Positions 54,107 to 62,196 are shown, numbered from the stretch's first letter. The stretch is DNA of 64,000 nucleotides from Bacillota bacterium (GCA_011389985.1 JAABTH010000005.1:1-64000); one strand, 5' to 3'. A program made the numbers and translations. The notes: a model not told the origin generated them from the letters alone.

Positions 54107-54136
54107 TTGACCTGCCGCAGGATAGCAGGGTATTAT
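54107..54136 (+). promoter_or_regulatory. Repeat-borne promoter module, copy C
   Basis: TTGACC (54107-54112), an 18-base spacer starting TGC, and TATTAT (54131-54136) followed by AAT. The small membrane protein gene starts 49 bases downstream, so this is its likely promoter. Confidence 0.65.
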
Positions 54137-54184
54137 AATCACAGAAGAAAAGAAAGTTCTTATCTCTTTGAAGGAATAATTCTT

Positions 54185-54553
54185 ATGAAAATAACTCAAA
54201 TTTTTGGGGCGCTGTTAGTAGGTTTGTTATCTGTTGTTGCACAAATTGCTGTGTTTTATGTGCGCTTTGGAAAATGGAACGCGTATTCCACTGTATTAGA
54301 TTACATCCTGTTCTTTGTAGCAGGTACGTTGGGCGGATTGATTTTGATCTATTTTCTAAATCGCCAAAATTCAAAAACAGCATGGTCTGTAACTTTGCTC
54401 GCTTTTCTGCTGGCCTCACCTATTGCCTTGGCTATGATGATCGGCGGCGGTTTTCTCGGCTCAATTGGCGTGTTGGTTTATCCACAAATCCCTTGGACGC
54501 TGTTTGCCTGGTTGGGAGGGATAGTGGGAAATTTCTTGGCAAAGAATGGATGA
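54185..54553 (+). CDS. Four-helix small membrane protein of unknown function
   Basis: The 122-residue hydrophobic protein has four predicted helices with small-residue loops (FVAGTLGGLILIYF, MIGGGFLGSIGVLV). AAGGA precedes the ATG at 54185, and the repeat-borne promoter fits this start. An in-frame upstream ATG at 54026 would add a basic, non-membrane stretch that lies in repeat sequence, so it is rejected. No family is recognised. Confidence 0.6.
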   Translation: MKITQIFGALLVGLLSVVAQIAVFYVRFGKWNAYSTVLDYILFFVAGTLGGLILIYFLNRQNSKTAWSVTLLAFLLASPIALAMMIGGGFLGSIGVLVYPQIPWTLFAWLGGIVGNFLAKNG

Positions 54554-54671
54554 TTGGTGCACTAAAATATGTGTTTTTTGCCAACGAGTCTTCAAATCTA
54601 ACCGCACCTAACCCCACATGGTGACCCGCCTGTCGCGGCAGGCGAGCGGCGCGTTTGGAGCTAATAGACAG

Positions 54672-54960
54672 CAACCGCTATGAAGATGACTATTCACAGC
54701 TACCCGCTGAAGAGCTCTGCTTGTAGCTTTCTACTTCCGGGTAAAAGTTTTTAAGGTCATCGCTGGTTTTGTTATGCCAAAACCGGGACCCTTTAGTTAA
54801 CCTCTTTGTTCAACTTGTATGCTCTCAGCGTAAAACCCCAAGATGATCTTTAAATGTCAGCTGCCTCACCTCTACCCGTGGCGAATCGGGCCGGAAGTCT
54901 GCTTTTTGTGGTCAGGTTAGCTTAACCTGCAGCTTTATAGTGTAGTATTATATTCCCAAC
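54672..54960. repeat. R2 dispersed repeat, longest copy
   Basis: This copy carries both the left EDDY-coding part (shared with 42.3 and 52.5 kb) and the right part (shared with 43.7 kb and, more weakly, 36.0 kb), ending in the promoter module. It probably approximates the full element, about 290 bases. No terminal inverted repeats or target duplications were found by eye. Confidence 0.8.
54922..54951 (+). promoter_or_regulatory. Repeat-borne promoter module, copy D
   Basis: TTAACC (54922-54927), an 18-base spacer starting TGC, and TATTAT (54946-54951). The next gene starts 260 bases downstream. Confidence 0.55.
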
Positions 54961-55005
54961 AGAAAAGCAAATTCCTATCTCTCAGAAAAGCAAATTCCTA
55001 TCTCT
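54960..55005. repeat. 23-base perfect tandem duplication
   Basis: The unit beginning CAGAAAAGCAAATTCC at 54960 is repeated at 54983. A related single unit follows copies A and C of the promoter module, so the duplication arose within the repeat's right flank. Confidence 0.8.
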
Positions 55006-55211
55006 TGCTTGTTTAAGCATGCAAAATATTCAGGCTGCAATGATTAAAGGTGCTAAAAGACAGAGAGTTGGTGACGAAAATGGTATGATATGGAATAGTT
55101 GCCTGGAGACCTTATAAAAAAATGCTTAAAAAAGGAAATATTGATTTGACGTGGAATTTAGGTAAGCAGTAAACTTGGAATAATTATTATCCGGGAGGAG
55201 TCGAATAAACT

Positions 55212-56576
55212 TTGCATCAGATTGTGATCAAAAACGGCCTGATTCCCGGTTTTTCAGAAGGTTTACAAAAGCTCAACGTTGCTATCGACAATGGCTTAAT
55301 AACAGCAGTTGCCTCAAACCTACTTGCCGGGGAATATGTTATCGATGCCGAAGAAAAATATGTGAGCCCCGGTTTTATTGATATACACATGCATACATAT
55401 CCTTTTGATCAGACAGGTTATATTGAAACACTTAATGCAATGGCTCTCATGGGTGTTACCACTGTACTTGACGGACATTGCGGACTGGGCAAATCTGATT
55501 TCATGAAAAGCGAGATGATATTTTTAGAAAAACCTTCGCCTGTAAACTACAGTAGCCTGGTCGGGCACCTTTCTTTAAGGATGATGGTCGGTTGTTCAGA
55601 TCTTTTTAGCCCGGCTTCAGAAGACGATATCACCGCCATGGCTCTTCTGCTTCAGCAAGCCTTAAATGCCGGAGCGCCGGGGCTCTCTTTCAGCCTGGAG
55701 TATGTTCCCGGAACCTCGCTTAAGGAACAACTTACCCTTAGTGAAGCAGTTGCCGCATACCCGGGCCGGATGGTTACAACTCACTTTCGTTACGATGCTG
55801 ATCGTGCCCTTGAAGCAGTCGGCGAGATGATCCTGGTAGCCCGGAAAACCGGGGTTAAATACCAGGCATCTCATATCGGCAGCTGTGCAGCCTATGGCCA
55901 GATGAATAAAGCTTTGCAGATGCTGGAAGCAGCCCGATTAGATGGAGTTGACATAATGACTGATATTTATCCCTATAGTTCTTTCATGACAGCGATCGGC
56001 AGCCCGGTTTTTAGCCCGGGTTGTATCGAGCGCTGGAAGGCTAATTATGAGGATCTTTACATTATTGATGGCCGTCATAAAGGAAAACGCTGCAACCAGG
56101 ATCGATTTAACGAGATCAGGGAAAATGAACCTTCTGTAATGGTAATGGCTGAAGTTATGAACGAGGCTGAAATTGAAGCGGCAATCTGCCATCCACTGGC
56201 GATGGTGGCCAGTGATGGCATGCTATTTGATGGTCAGGGTCATCCCCGGGGAGCGGGCGCTTTCCCACGGTTTTTAGGTCGTTATGTAAGAGATCGGGCC
56301 TTAATGGACTGGCCGGCTGCAATTGATAAAATAAGTGCCATGCCTGCCATGCGTCTTGGTCTTGGTAACAGGGGAGTAATCAAAAAGGGTTATTCAGCTG
56401 ATATCACAATATTTGATCCTAAAAAAGTAATTGACTGTTCGACCAGCGCGGAACCTGCAAAAGCGCCGCTTGGCATTGAAACTGTCCTGGTCGGGGGGGT
56501 CGAGACAGTTAAAGCAGGCCGGCTGACCGGAAAGGCAAACGGAAAATTTTTGAAGCACAAACTATGCCGAGTTTAA
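55212..56576 (+). CDS. N-acyl-D-amino-acid deacylase-like amidohydrolase
   Basis: The 454-residue amidohydrolase has HMH at 59-61 in SPGFIDIHMHTYP, a QASHIGSC metal-site segment, DIMTDIYPYSSF, and the late conserved block MVASDGMLFDGQGHPRGAGA with the catalytic Asp. The C-terminal RGVIKKGYSADITIFDPKK returns to the beta-sandwich. This pattern fits D-aminoacylases, which release D-amino acids from N-acyl forms. The start is TTG after GGAGGAG. The downstream YfcC-type carrier may import the substrate or export a product. Confidence 0.88.
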   Translation: MHQIVIKNGLIPGFSEGLQKLNVAIDNGLITAVASNLLAGEYVIDAEEKYVSPGFIDIHMHTYPFDQTGYIETLNAMALMGVTTVLDGHCGLGKSDFMKSEMIFLEKPSPVNYSSLVGHLSLRMMVGCSDLFSPASEDDITAMALLLQQALNAGAPGLSFSLEYVPGTSLKEQLTLSEAVAAYPGRMVTTHFRYDADRALEAVGEMILVARKTGVKYQASHIGSCAAYGQMNKALQMLEAARLDGVDIMTDIYPYSSFMTAIGSPVFSPGCIERWKANYEDLYIIDGRHKGKRCNQDRFNEIRENEPSVMVMAEVMNEAEIEAAICHPLAMVASDGMLFDGQGHPRGAGAFPRFLGRYVRDRALMDWPAAIDKISAMPAMRLGLGNRGVIKKGYSADITIFDPKKVIDCSTSAEPAKAPLGIETVLVGGVETVKAGRLTGKANGKFLKHKLCRV

Positions 56577-56910
56577 GCGAAAAGATGGTCCGTTACTTTG
56601 CGGAAAGAGCCCGGGGCGGTACCGGCTTAATCACTACCGGCCTGGTTCCGGTTAGCCAGTATATCCGATCCTTCTGTTACTGAAATGGGCGACCGAAGCT
56701 ATTTCCCCCGCCTTGACAAATCGCGGACTGTTTACTCCGGGTGGCGCAATATTGCAGAAGCAGTGCATGCTTTCGGTTCTCGCATATTTATTCAGCTTAC
56801 TCCTGGTCTGGGTCGGGTAGGCTCTCCTGAATACCTGCTTAAGAAAAAACGCTTTCCTGTTTCCGCTTCGTGGAATCCCAAATATCAACTATTTCATCAT
56901 TATTCCTGAG
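56564..56910 (+). pseudogene. Old-yellow-enzyme type NADH:flavin oxidoreductase remnant
   Basis: The first part (ATG 56564, SEKMVRYFAERARGGTGLIT, then TGLVPVSQYI) stops at 56683 because of a one-base frameshift near 56665. The next frame continues DPSVTEMGDRSYFPRLDKSR, then GSRIFIQLTPGLGRVGSPEY and ends at 56910. The two pieces join into the first 110 or so residues of an OYE-like enzyme. The rest of the protein, normally several hundred residues, is missing. Confidence 0.8.
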
Positions 56911-56924
56911 GAGGAATTGTAAAT

Positions 56925-58379
56925 ATGACCGGGGATCAAGCTGTCTTAAAAATCGGCAAGAAAGCCTTCATTCAGTCTGCACTTATTCTTTTAACCTTGA
57001 TGATAGTAGCCGGATTGCTCAGCATCGCTATCCCGAGCGGCAGTTTCGACACAGCCGTCCTCGATGGTAGGAGCGTTATCGTACCCGATTCTTTCCAATA
57101 TACCGAGACGCCTGATTACCCTGCCTGGCGTTGGTTTACTGCTCCGATTGAGGTGCTTTGGGGCCCGGATGCCCCGATTGTTATCACTATCATTCTGATC
57201 ATTCTTTTTATCGGCGGATCATTCGCCCTTCTGGACCGGGCCGGTGTTTTAAAAGCTGTGATTGCCAGGGTTGTCCTGCGCATGGGACACCGCAGATATC
57301 TGCTCCTGGCAATAGTGGTGCTCTGCTTTATGCTCTTCGGGGCCCTGCCCGGAATATTTGAGGAAGTAGTAATCCTGGTCCCGGTGATGATTGCCCTCGC
57401 CTACCTGCTCGGCTGGGATGCGATGACCGGCCTGGGCATGAGTTTACTGGCCATTGCCTTCGGTTTCTCTGCAGCCCTGGCTAATCCGTTTACTATCGGT
57501 GTAGCCCAGCGGCTTTCCGGCCTGCCTGTTTTCTCCGGCATGGGATTAAGAGCGATAGTATTTGTTGTAATCTATGCCCTGCTTTGCACATTCCTCATCC
57601 GTTATGCGAAAAAGATCGAGCGTAACCCGGCGCTTTCGCCGGTGCATGAAGAAGATGAAGCCCTGCGCAGTAAATTCAACCTGACTGAAGAGCAGCTGAG
57701 CGCACAGGCTGATCCCCGGCTAAAAAGCTCAGTGATCTGGTTTGTTTGTTCCCTGGCTCTAATTGTTATCGTGAGTATCAGCGCTTCTTTTGTCGAAGCG
57801 ATCTCAGCCGTAACACTGCCTCTCGTCGGCCTGTTATTCCTGATTGGCGGAGTTGGCGCTGCTCTTTTGAGCGGGATGAAACTAAGAAATGCAGTTTCTA
57901 TCTTCGGCCAAAGTGTCGGGGGTATATCTCCGGCCATTATTCTGATCCTGATGGCAGTCAGTGTTAAGCATATAATGACCAACGCCCAGGTAATGGACAC
58001 CATTTTAGATTACGCCGTGCGAACAATCGGAGGAGCTTCGCCTTACGAGGCATCGCTTCTTATCTACGCCCTGGTAATCTGCCTTAACTTTTTTATCGGT
58101 TCAGCCTCGGCCAAGGCATTCCTGATCATTCCAATAATCGCCCCCCTTGTCGATCTGGTCGGTGTAACCAGGCAGACTGCTGTGCTCGCCTTTGCCTTTG
58201 GAGACGGTTTCAGCAACGTTCTGTTCCCCACCAATGCTGTTCTGCTGATCGCTCTAGGCCTGGCCGGAGTCAGCTATATCAAGTGGTTCAGGTGGGTGAT
58301 CATGCTGCAACTGGCAGTATTGGCAATCACAACCATCTTTATCCTGGTTGCAGTGACAATCGGGTACGGTCCTTTTTAG
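56925..58379 (+). CDS. YfcC family membrane transporter
   Basis: The 484-residue protein has about 12-13 membrane helices and matches the YfcC/DcuC-like anion carrier family. It shows an early SGSFDT motif after the first helix, a central charged cytoplasmic loop (about residues 225-265), and GSASAKAFLIIPIIAPL plus FAFGDGFSNVLFPTNAV near the C-terminus. Members are thought to move short carboxylates or amino acids. GAGGAGG precedes the ATG. It probably works with the adjacent deacylase. Confidence 0.88.
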   Translation: MTGDQAVLKIGKKAFIQSALILLTLMIVAGLLSIAIPSGSFDTAVLDGRSVIVPDSFQYTETPDYPAWRWFTAPIEVLWGPDAPIVITIILIILFIGGSFALLDRAGVLKAVIARVVLRMGHRRYLLLAIVVLCFMLFGALPGIFEEVVILVPVMIALAYLLGWDAMTGLGMSLLAIAFGFSAALANPFTIGVAQRLSGLPVFSGMGLRAIVFVVIYALLCTFLIRYAKKIERNPALSPVHEEDEALRSKFNLTEEQLSAQADPRLKSSVIWFVCSLALIVIVSISASFVEAISAVTLPLVGLLFLIGGVGAALLSGMKLRNAVSIFGQSVGGISPAIILILMAVSVKHIMTNAQVMDTILDYAVRTIGGASPYEASLLIYALVICLNFFIGSASAKAFLIIPIIAPLVDLVGVTRQTAVLAFAFGDGFSNVLFPTNAVLLIALGLAGVSYIKWFRWVIMLQLAVLAITTIFILVAVTIGYGPF

Positions 58380-58445
58380 GCCGCTTTTTGCCGATCACTG
58401 AGAAACGAGTAGGGTCAGGCCTTGAAATACTGTAATAATAATCAA

Positions 58446-58490
58446 AAGGGTTTTAGGGAGACAACTGCTTTCCCGAAAACCCCTTATTTT
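58446..58490. terminator. Bidirectional terminator
   Basis: AAGGGTTTT-A-GGGA (58446-58459) pairs with TCCC-G-AAAACCCCTT (58471-58485), with T-rich flanks on both sides. It separates the YfcC-type gene from the converging tRNA cluster. Confidence 0.8.
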
Positions 58491-58492
58491 AC

Positions 58493-58570
58493 TGGTGCGC
58501 CCGGCAGGATTTGAACCTGCGACCTCCTGATTCGTAGTCAGTTACTCTATCCAGGCTGAGCTACGGGCGC
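58493..58570 (-). tRNA. tRNA-Arg (anticodon ACG)
   Basis: The minus strand gives acceptor GCGCCCG, D-arm, anticodon loop CTACGAA (ACG), T-loop GGTTCAAATCC and an encoded CCA (58493-58495). It is the last gene of a three-tRNA cluster. Its 3' half plus eight downstream bases is repeated at 53.87 and 47.09 kb, marking it as the likely insertion target of the accessory segments to its left. Confidence 0.95.
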
Positions 58571-58573
58571 ATG

Positions 58574-58667
58574 TGGCGGAGAGAGAGGGATTCGAACCCT
58601 CGAAGCAGGCTTTTACCCACTTAATCGCTTAGCAGGCGACCGCCTTCGACCTCTCGGCCATCTCTCC
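58574..58667 (-). tRNA. tRNA-Ser (anticodon GCU)
   Basis: A long-variable-arm tRNA: acceptor GGAGAGA, anticodon loop CTGCTAA (GCU), an extended variable arm, T-loop GGTTCGAATCC and an encoded CCA at 58574-58576. It is three bases from tRNA-Arg, so the cluster is co-transcribed. Confidence 0.96.
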
Positions 58668-58677
58668 GTATATTTAG

Positions 58678-58764
58678 TGGCGGAGGGGGTGGGATTCGAA
58701 CCCACGGCCCTTTCGGGTCACTAGTTTTCAAGACTAGCTCCTTAAACCGCTCGGACACCCCTCC
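58678..58764 (-). tRNA. tRNA-Ser (anticodon UGA)
   Basis: Acceptor GGAGGGG, anticodon loop CTTGAAA (UGA), variable arm with CCCGAAAGGG, T-loop GGTTCGAATCC and an encoded CCA at 58678-58680. It is the first gene of the tRNA cluster. serS lies about 4.5 kb further right on the same strand. Confidence 0.96.
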
Positions 58765-58808
58765 CAAAAACGGATTGGCATTTTTCAGTAAATAATTAAG
58801 CACTATAT

Positions 58809-58838
58809 AGAATACACTATGAACTGCATTTTTGTCAA
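58809..58838 (-). promoter_or_regulatory. Promoter of the tRNA cluster
   Basis: On the minus strand TTGACA (58833-58838), an 18-base spacer and TATTCT (58809-58814) lie about 45 bases before the first tRNA-Ser. Confidence 0.75.
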
Positions 58839-58839
58839 A

Positions 58840-59217
58840 AACAAATTACCTCAAAAACCCTCTTTTTTAGCCTAAAAGAACACCATTAATCAAGAACAAT
58901 ATAATACTACATGTAACCCAGATATTCAACTTTTTTTCATCAGAAATAAATTCTATCGGCTCTAATGTAATTAAAAAACAATCTGTTTGTAATGCTCCTG
59001 TAAACTTGATGTTATAAAATAAAAGGCAAGTTGACCCCCTCTTTTTATATATATCGATTGGGCACAGTAAATACTGTGCCCTCTTTCTTATATCCTTTGA
59101 TAAACAAAACACGATTTCTATTCGCATATAAATCTTTTAGCCTGATGTAGTGTAGTTCAATCTACTACAGAAAAGCCAGGTTGGAATTAAATCTATTTCT
59201 TCTTTGACTTAATAACT
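58840..59217. other. Gap with an orphan terminator
   Basis: There is no convincing gene. GGGCACAGT-AAAT-ACTGTGCCC (59060-59081) followed by TCTTTCTT is a strong plus-strand terminator shape with no plus-strand gene before it. The rest is AT-rich. Confidence 0.6.
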
Positions 59218-59661
59218 TTATTCAATATCTTCTATTAAACTTTTCATCTCTTCAATTTCCCTGAGTTGAGCCTCTATTATTTTGTCGGCAAGTTCTCTGA
59301 CACGGGGGTCTGAAATATTAGCACGTTCACTGGTTAAAATTGCAATGGAATGATGAGGTATCATCGCTTTCATATAAGAAACATCATCAACAGTAATTTG
59401 ACTGCGAACCAAGAAGAGAGAAAGACTGAAAACGACTATGCTAACTATGACAATCCCGATATTAAGCCGTTTGTTCGTTAGCATATGCAACATGAAACTT
59501 AACATAACGATAGCCATCGTCGCACCCATTAACAACGTCATATAGAGCCTTGTCTCACTAAAATATGCATGACCAACCTCATAAGTATTAAGATACATGA
59601 AAATCATCATGACTATCGTGGAGGTTGCTATCATACCAGCAAACTTTTTATAATTTTTCAT
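59218..59661 (-). CDS. DUF305 membrane protein
   Basis: The 147-residue protein has about four N-terminal membrane helices and a C-terminal DUF305 helical segment (MKAMIPHHSIAILTSERANI, then RELADKIIEAQLREIEEMK). The His-His pair and downstream acidic residues are the conserved features of this ferritin-like domain, which is often linked to metal handling. Only one half of the usual double domain is present. The gene is monocistronic. Confidence 0.85.
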   Translation of the reverse strand: MKNYKKFAGMIATSTIVMMIFMYLNTYEVGHAYFSETRLYMTLLMGATMAIVMLSFMLHMLTNKRLNIGIVIVSIVVFSLSLFLVRSQITVDDVSYMKAMIPHHSIAILTSERANISDPRVRELADKIIEAQLREIEEMKSLIEDIE

Positions 59662-59757
59662 GATATACGCTCCTTTTATTTTTTATTGATCTTAATTATA
59701 AAATTTCCGGTACTTTATTACTATAAGGATGACCAAGGTATTTTATTAACAACCGGA

Positions 59758-60249
59758 TCACAACTTGAGTTCATACTTCTGCTCCGTTACTTTTAAGCCC
59801 CAAACCTGCATGTTTATTTCTTCGGTAACTGTAAAACCAAGTGACCTGTAAAGACCTGCTGCCTCAGGTAATATATCAATAGTTAATAAGAATATCGATG
59901 AATATCCGCATTTCCGGGAAAAAGTGATTACTTCTTCTACAAGTTTCTTTCCGATTCCAAGACCCCTAATTTCGGGGTGCAGCAGCAACCAACGCAACTG
60001 GGCTTGTTCATCGGAATACCTGACCAGGGCGACTGAACCCATTATTTTGTTTTCTTTTTCTACTATCCAGATTCGCTCTTTTGAGCAATGTGAATTCATG
60101 AATTCGGCAAGAGGAACTGCCACATATGGTTCGAAAGTGTGATCAAAGCCATATTGATCGGCATAGAGCTTTCCGTGCAGATAGGTTACATAGCCCATAT
60201 CTCCCGGCTTGATTGAATTGCGGATTGTAATCCCGGAATTATTTTTCAT
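59758..60249 (-). CDS. GNAT family N-acetyltransferase
   Basis: The protein of about 163 residues has the acetyl-CoA-binding motif LLLHPEIRGLGIGKKLVEEV and the later LLTIDILPEAAGLYRSLGF strand-helix region. The substrate is unknown. The ATG at 60249 is preferred. TATAAT lies only seven bases before it on the same strand (60256-60261) and no ribosome binding site is evident, so a leaderless or very short-leader mRNA is possible. Confidence 0.85.
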   Translation of the reverse strand: MKNNSGITIRNSIKPGDMGYVTYLHGKLYADQYGFDHTFEPYVAVPLAEFMNSHCSKERIWIVEKENKIMGSVALVRYSDEQAQLRWLLLHPEIRGLGIGKKLVEEVITFSRKCGYSSIFLLTIDILPEAAGLYRSLGFTVTEEINMQVWGLKVTEQKYELKL

Positions 60250-60342
60250 ATATATATTATACACTTTCCCTACAGCAGGTTTCTACAACTAAGTACAGAA
60301 AACAGTTAATATTCAACATATTAAAAGATGGGAGCGATAAAG

Positions 60343-60786
60343 GTGAAGATTTTAGTCTGCACGGATGGATCGGAGTACAGTCGAAAAGCATTGGAACAAG
60401 CTTCGCTGATCGCCGATGCAAATATTGTTGATGAAGTAGCGATAATTCATGTTTATGAAAATAGGCAGAGTGAGTCACCCCTGTTTATTGCTTCTGACAA
60501 ACAGGCTGAATTGATCAGAATGGTGGCAGAAGAGGTGCAGGAAGAAAGGCAGAAGATACTCGCTGAGGCCTTGCAATTTTTTAAAAATAAGAATGTAAAG
60601 TCGCGCACCATTTTAAAAGAAGGCCACCCATCTCACACCATTGTCAGAGTTGCTGAGGACGAAGGTTTTAATATGATTTTTGTGGGCAGCAGAGGGTTAA
60701 GTGGTCTGGAAAAAGTTATTCTTGGCAGTGTAAGTAACGCAGTAGCCCAGGAAGCAAAGAATTGCAGCGTTGTGATAGTTAAGTAA
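60343..60786 (+). CDS. Universal stress protein (UspA family)
   Basis: The 147-residue protein begins KILVCTDGSEYSRKALEQA and ends with the nucleotide-binding motif VGSRGLSGLEKVILGSVSN (G-2x-G-9x-G-S). The ATP-binding residues are therefore present. GTG at 60343 with GGGAG eight bases upstream is preferred over an ATG at 60328 that overlaps this site. Confidence 0.92.
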   Translation: MKILVCTDGSEYSRKALEQASLIADANIVDEVAIIHVYENRQSESPLFIASDKQAELIRMVAEEVQEERQKILAEALQFFKNKNVKSRTILKEGHPSHTIVRVAEDEGFNMIFVGSRGLSGLEKVILGSVSNAVAQEAKNCSVVIVK

Positions 60787-60875
60787 ATATGCCGCCCCGA
60801 AAATGCTGATGGGAACCAAACCCTGAAGTATTATGTCACTGCTAGTAGAGTAACTTGAAAGGGGTGGCATCTTTA

Positions 60876-62117
60876 ATGAGATATACCAGAAGATTTGGGG
60901 TAACAATTTTATTATTTATGTTTATTATGCTATTGGCGCTTGGAGGCGGATGCGGTTTGGAAGGTTCAGAAGGTATGGCTGCACCGGTGGAAGAACTGGA
61001 CCAAAGGCTTGTTGATGCCAATAACGGCTTTGGTTTTAACCTCTACAGAGAGCTGGCATCAGCAGCGGCTGATTCGAACCTGTTTATTTCACCGTCAAGC
61101 ATAATTACTGCCCTGGCTATGACCTATAACGGGGCAGAGAGCGAAACACGCGAGGCGATGCAAAAAACACTACAGCTTGAAGGAATGAACCTGGACGAGA
61201 TTAACGAAGCATTTGCAGACCTGCTTACAATACTGCAAAACCCCGATCCTGAAGTTGAGCTGGCTGTGGCGAATTCGCTCTGGGCACGCAAAGGGGTTGC
61301 CTTTCACGAAGAATTCATGAACCGCAACAGCGAGTATTTTGATGCAGAGGTTGCAGAACTGGATTTTGACGATGCCGCAGCAGCAGATGTTATCAACGGC
61401 TGGGTAAAAGAAAAGACGCGGGATAAAATTGACGGTATTGTCGACCCGCCGATTAATCCGGAAACAATTCTTTTCCTGATTAACGCCATCTACTTTAACG
61501 GCGAATGGTCAATACCTTTTGATCCTGAAAACACCAGAGATGTTCTATTTTCAGCTGTTGACGGTTCAACCAATGATCAGCCTCTGATGTTCAGAAATGA
61601 CGATTTCCGTTATTTTGAAAACGAGCTTTTCCAGGCAGTAAACCTGCCATACGGCAAGAATGAACGGGTAAGCATGTATGTGATGCTGCCTGCTGAAGAA
61701 GTGGGTCTTAAACAGTTGCATTCAGCGCTTAACAACACCAACTGGAACAGCTGGGTTAATTCTTTCAGAACAATGGATGGAGAGCTTGGTCTGCCGCGCT
61801 TTAGCTTTGAATATGAAACTTCGCTTAATGATGCTTTAAATGCACTCGGCATGGGTATCGCTTTTGATGAAAATGCGGCTGATTTCAGCGGGATGAGGCC
61901 TACTCCGCCAAGCCTCTTCATCAGCGAGGTAAAACATAAAACCTTTATCGATGTTAATGAAGAAGGCACTGAAGCAGCAGCGGTAACCTCGGTGGAAGTA
62001 GGTACAACCGCTATGCCCGAGACATTCTCTATGATTGTAGACCGCCCATTTTTCTTCGCAATTGCCGATGATATGACAGGAACCATTCTATTCATGGGTT
62101 CAATACTGAAGCTTTAA
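60876..62117 (+). CDS. Serpin-family lipoprotein
   Basis: The 413-residue protein has a lipoprotein signal (GGGC near residue 27) and a full serpin domain with NSLWARKG, FLINAIYFNGEW and the C-terminal DRPFFFAIADDMTGTILFMG. The hinge EEGTEAAAVTSVEV is intact with small residues, as in inhibitory serpins. Alignment by eye to antitrypsin puts the scissile bond near Thr-Ala in VGTTAMPE. It is probably a surface-anchored protease inhibitor. The ATG at 60876 has GGGGTGG upstream. Confidence 0.92.
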   Translation: MRYTRRFGVTILLFMFIMLLALGGGCGLEGSEGMAAPVEELDQRLVDANNGFGFNLYRELASAAADSNLFISPSSIITALAMTYNGAESETREAMQKTLQLEGMNLDEINEAFADLLTILQNPDPEVELAVANSLWARKGVAFHEEFMNRNSEYFDAEVAELDFDDAAAADVINGWVKEKTRDKIDGIVDPPINPETILFLINAIYFNGEWSIPFDPENTRDVLFSAVDGSTNDQPLMFRNDDFRYFENELFQAVNLPYGKNERVSMYVMLPAEEVGLKQLHSALNNTNWNSWVNSFRTMDGELGLPRFSFEYETSLNDALNALGMGIAFDENAADFSGMRPTPPSLFISEVKHKTFIDVNEEGTEAAAVTSVEVGTTAMPETFSMIVDRPFFFAIADDMTGTILFMGSILKL

Positions 62118-62160
62118 GCAGCGGCTCAGATGCCTAATCAGAATAGCTGGTAAATAATTT

Positions 62161-62196
62161 AAAGGGACAGAACTTTAAGCGAAGTCTGTCCCTTTT
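62161..62196. terminator. Bidirectional Rho-independent terminator
   Basis: AAAGGGACAGA (62161-62171) pairs with TCTGTCCCTTT (62185-62195), with T- or A-rich flanks on both sides, between the converging serpin and AI-2E-family genes. Confidence 0.85.

Larger units (their letters stand above)
54554..55211. other. Repeat-rich gap before the deacylase gene
   Basis: There is no gene in 658 bases. It holds the longest R2 copy, a promoter module, and a 23-base tandem duplication, listed separately. The 200 bases before the deacylase are AT-rich with nothing else recognisable. Confidence 0.65.

Noticed and set aside
54026-54184. Upstream extension of the small membrane protein at 54185
   Set aside because: The added residues are encoded by dispersed repeat and promoter sequence and do not resemble a protein domain.
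58621-58803. 60-codon minus-strand frame containing a SERFKE-like stretch
   Set aside because: It is a translation across the two tRNA-Ser genes, a familiar artefact, and has no ribosome binding site.
58867-59127. 86-codon minus-strand frame
   Set aside because: It runs through an orphan terminator hairpin and AT-rich sequence, lacks a ribosome binding site, and its residues look random rather than protein-like.
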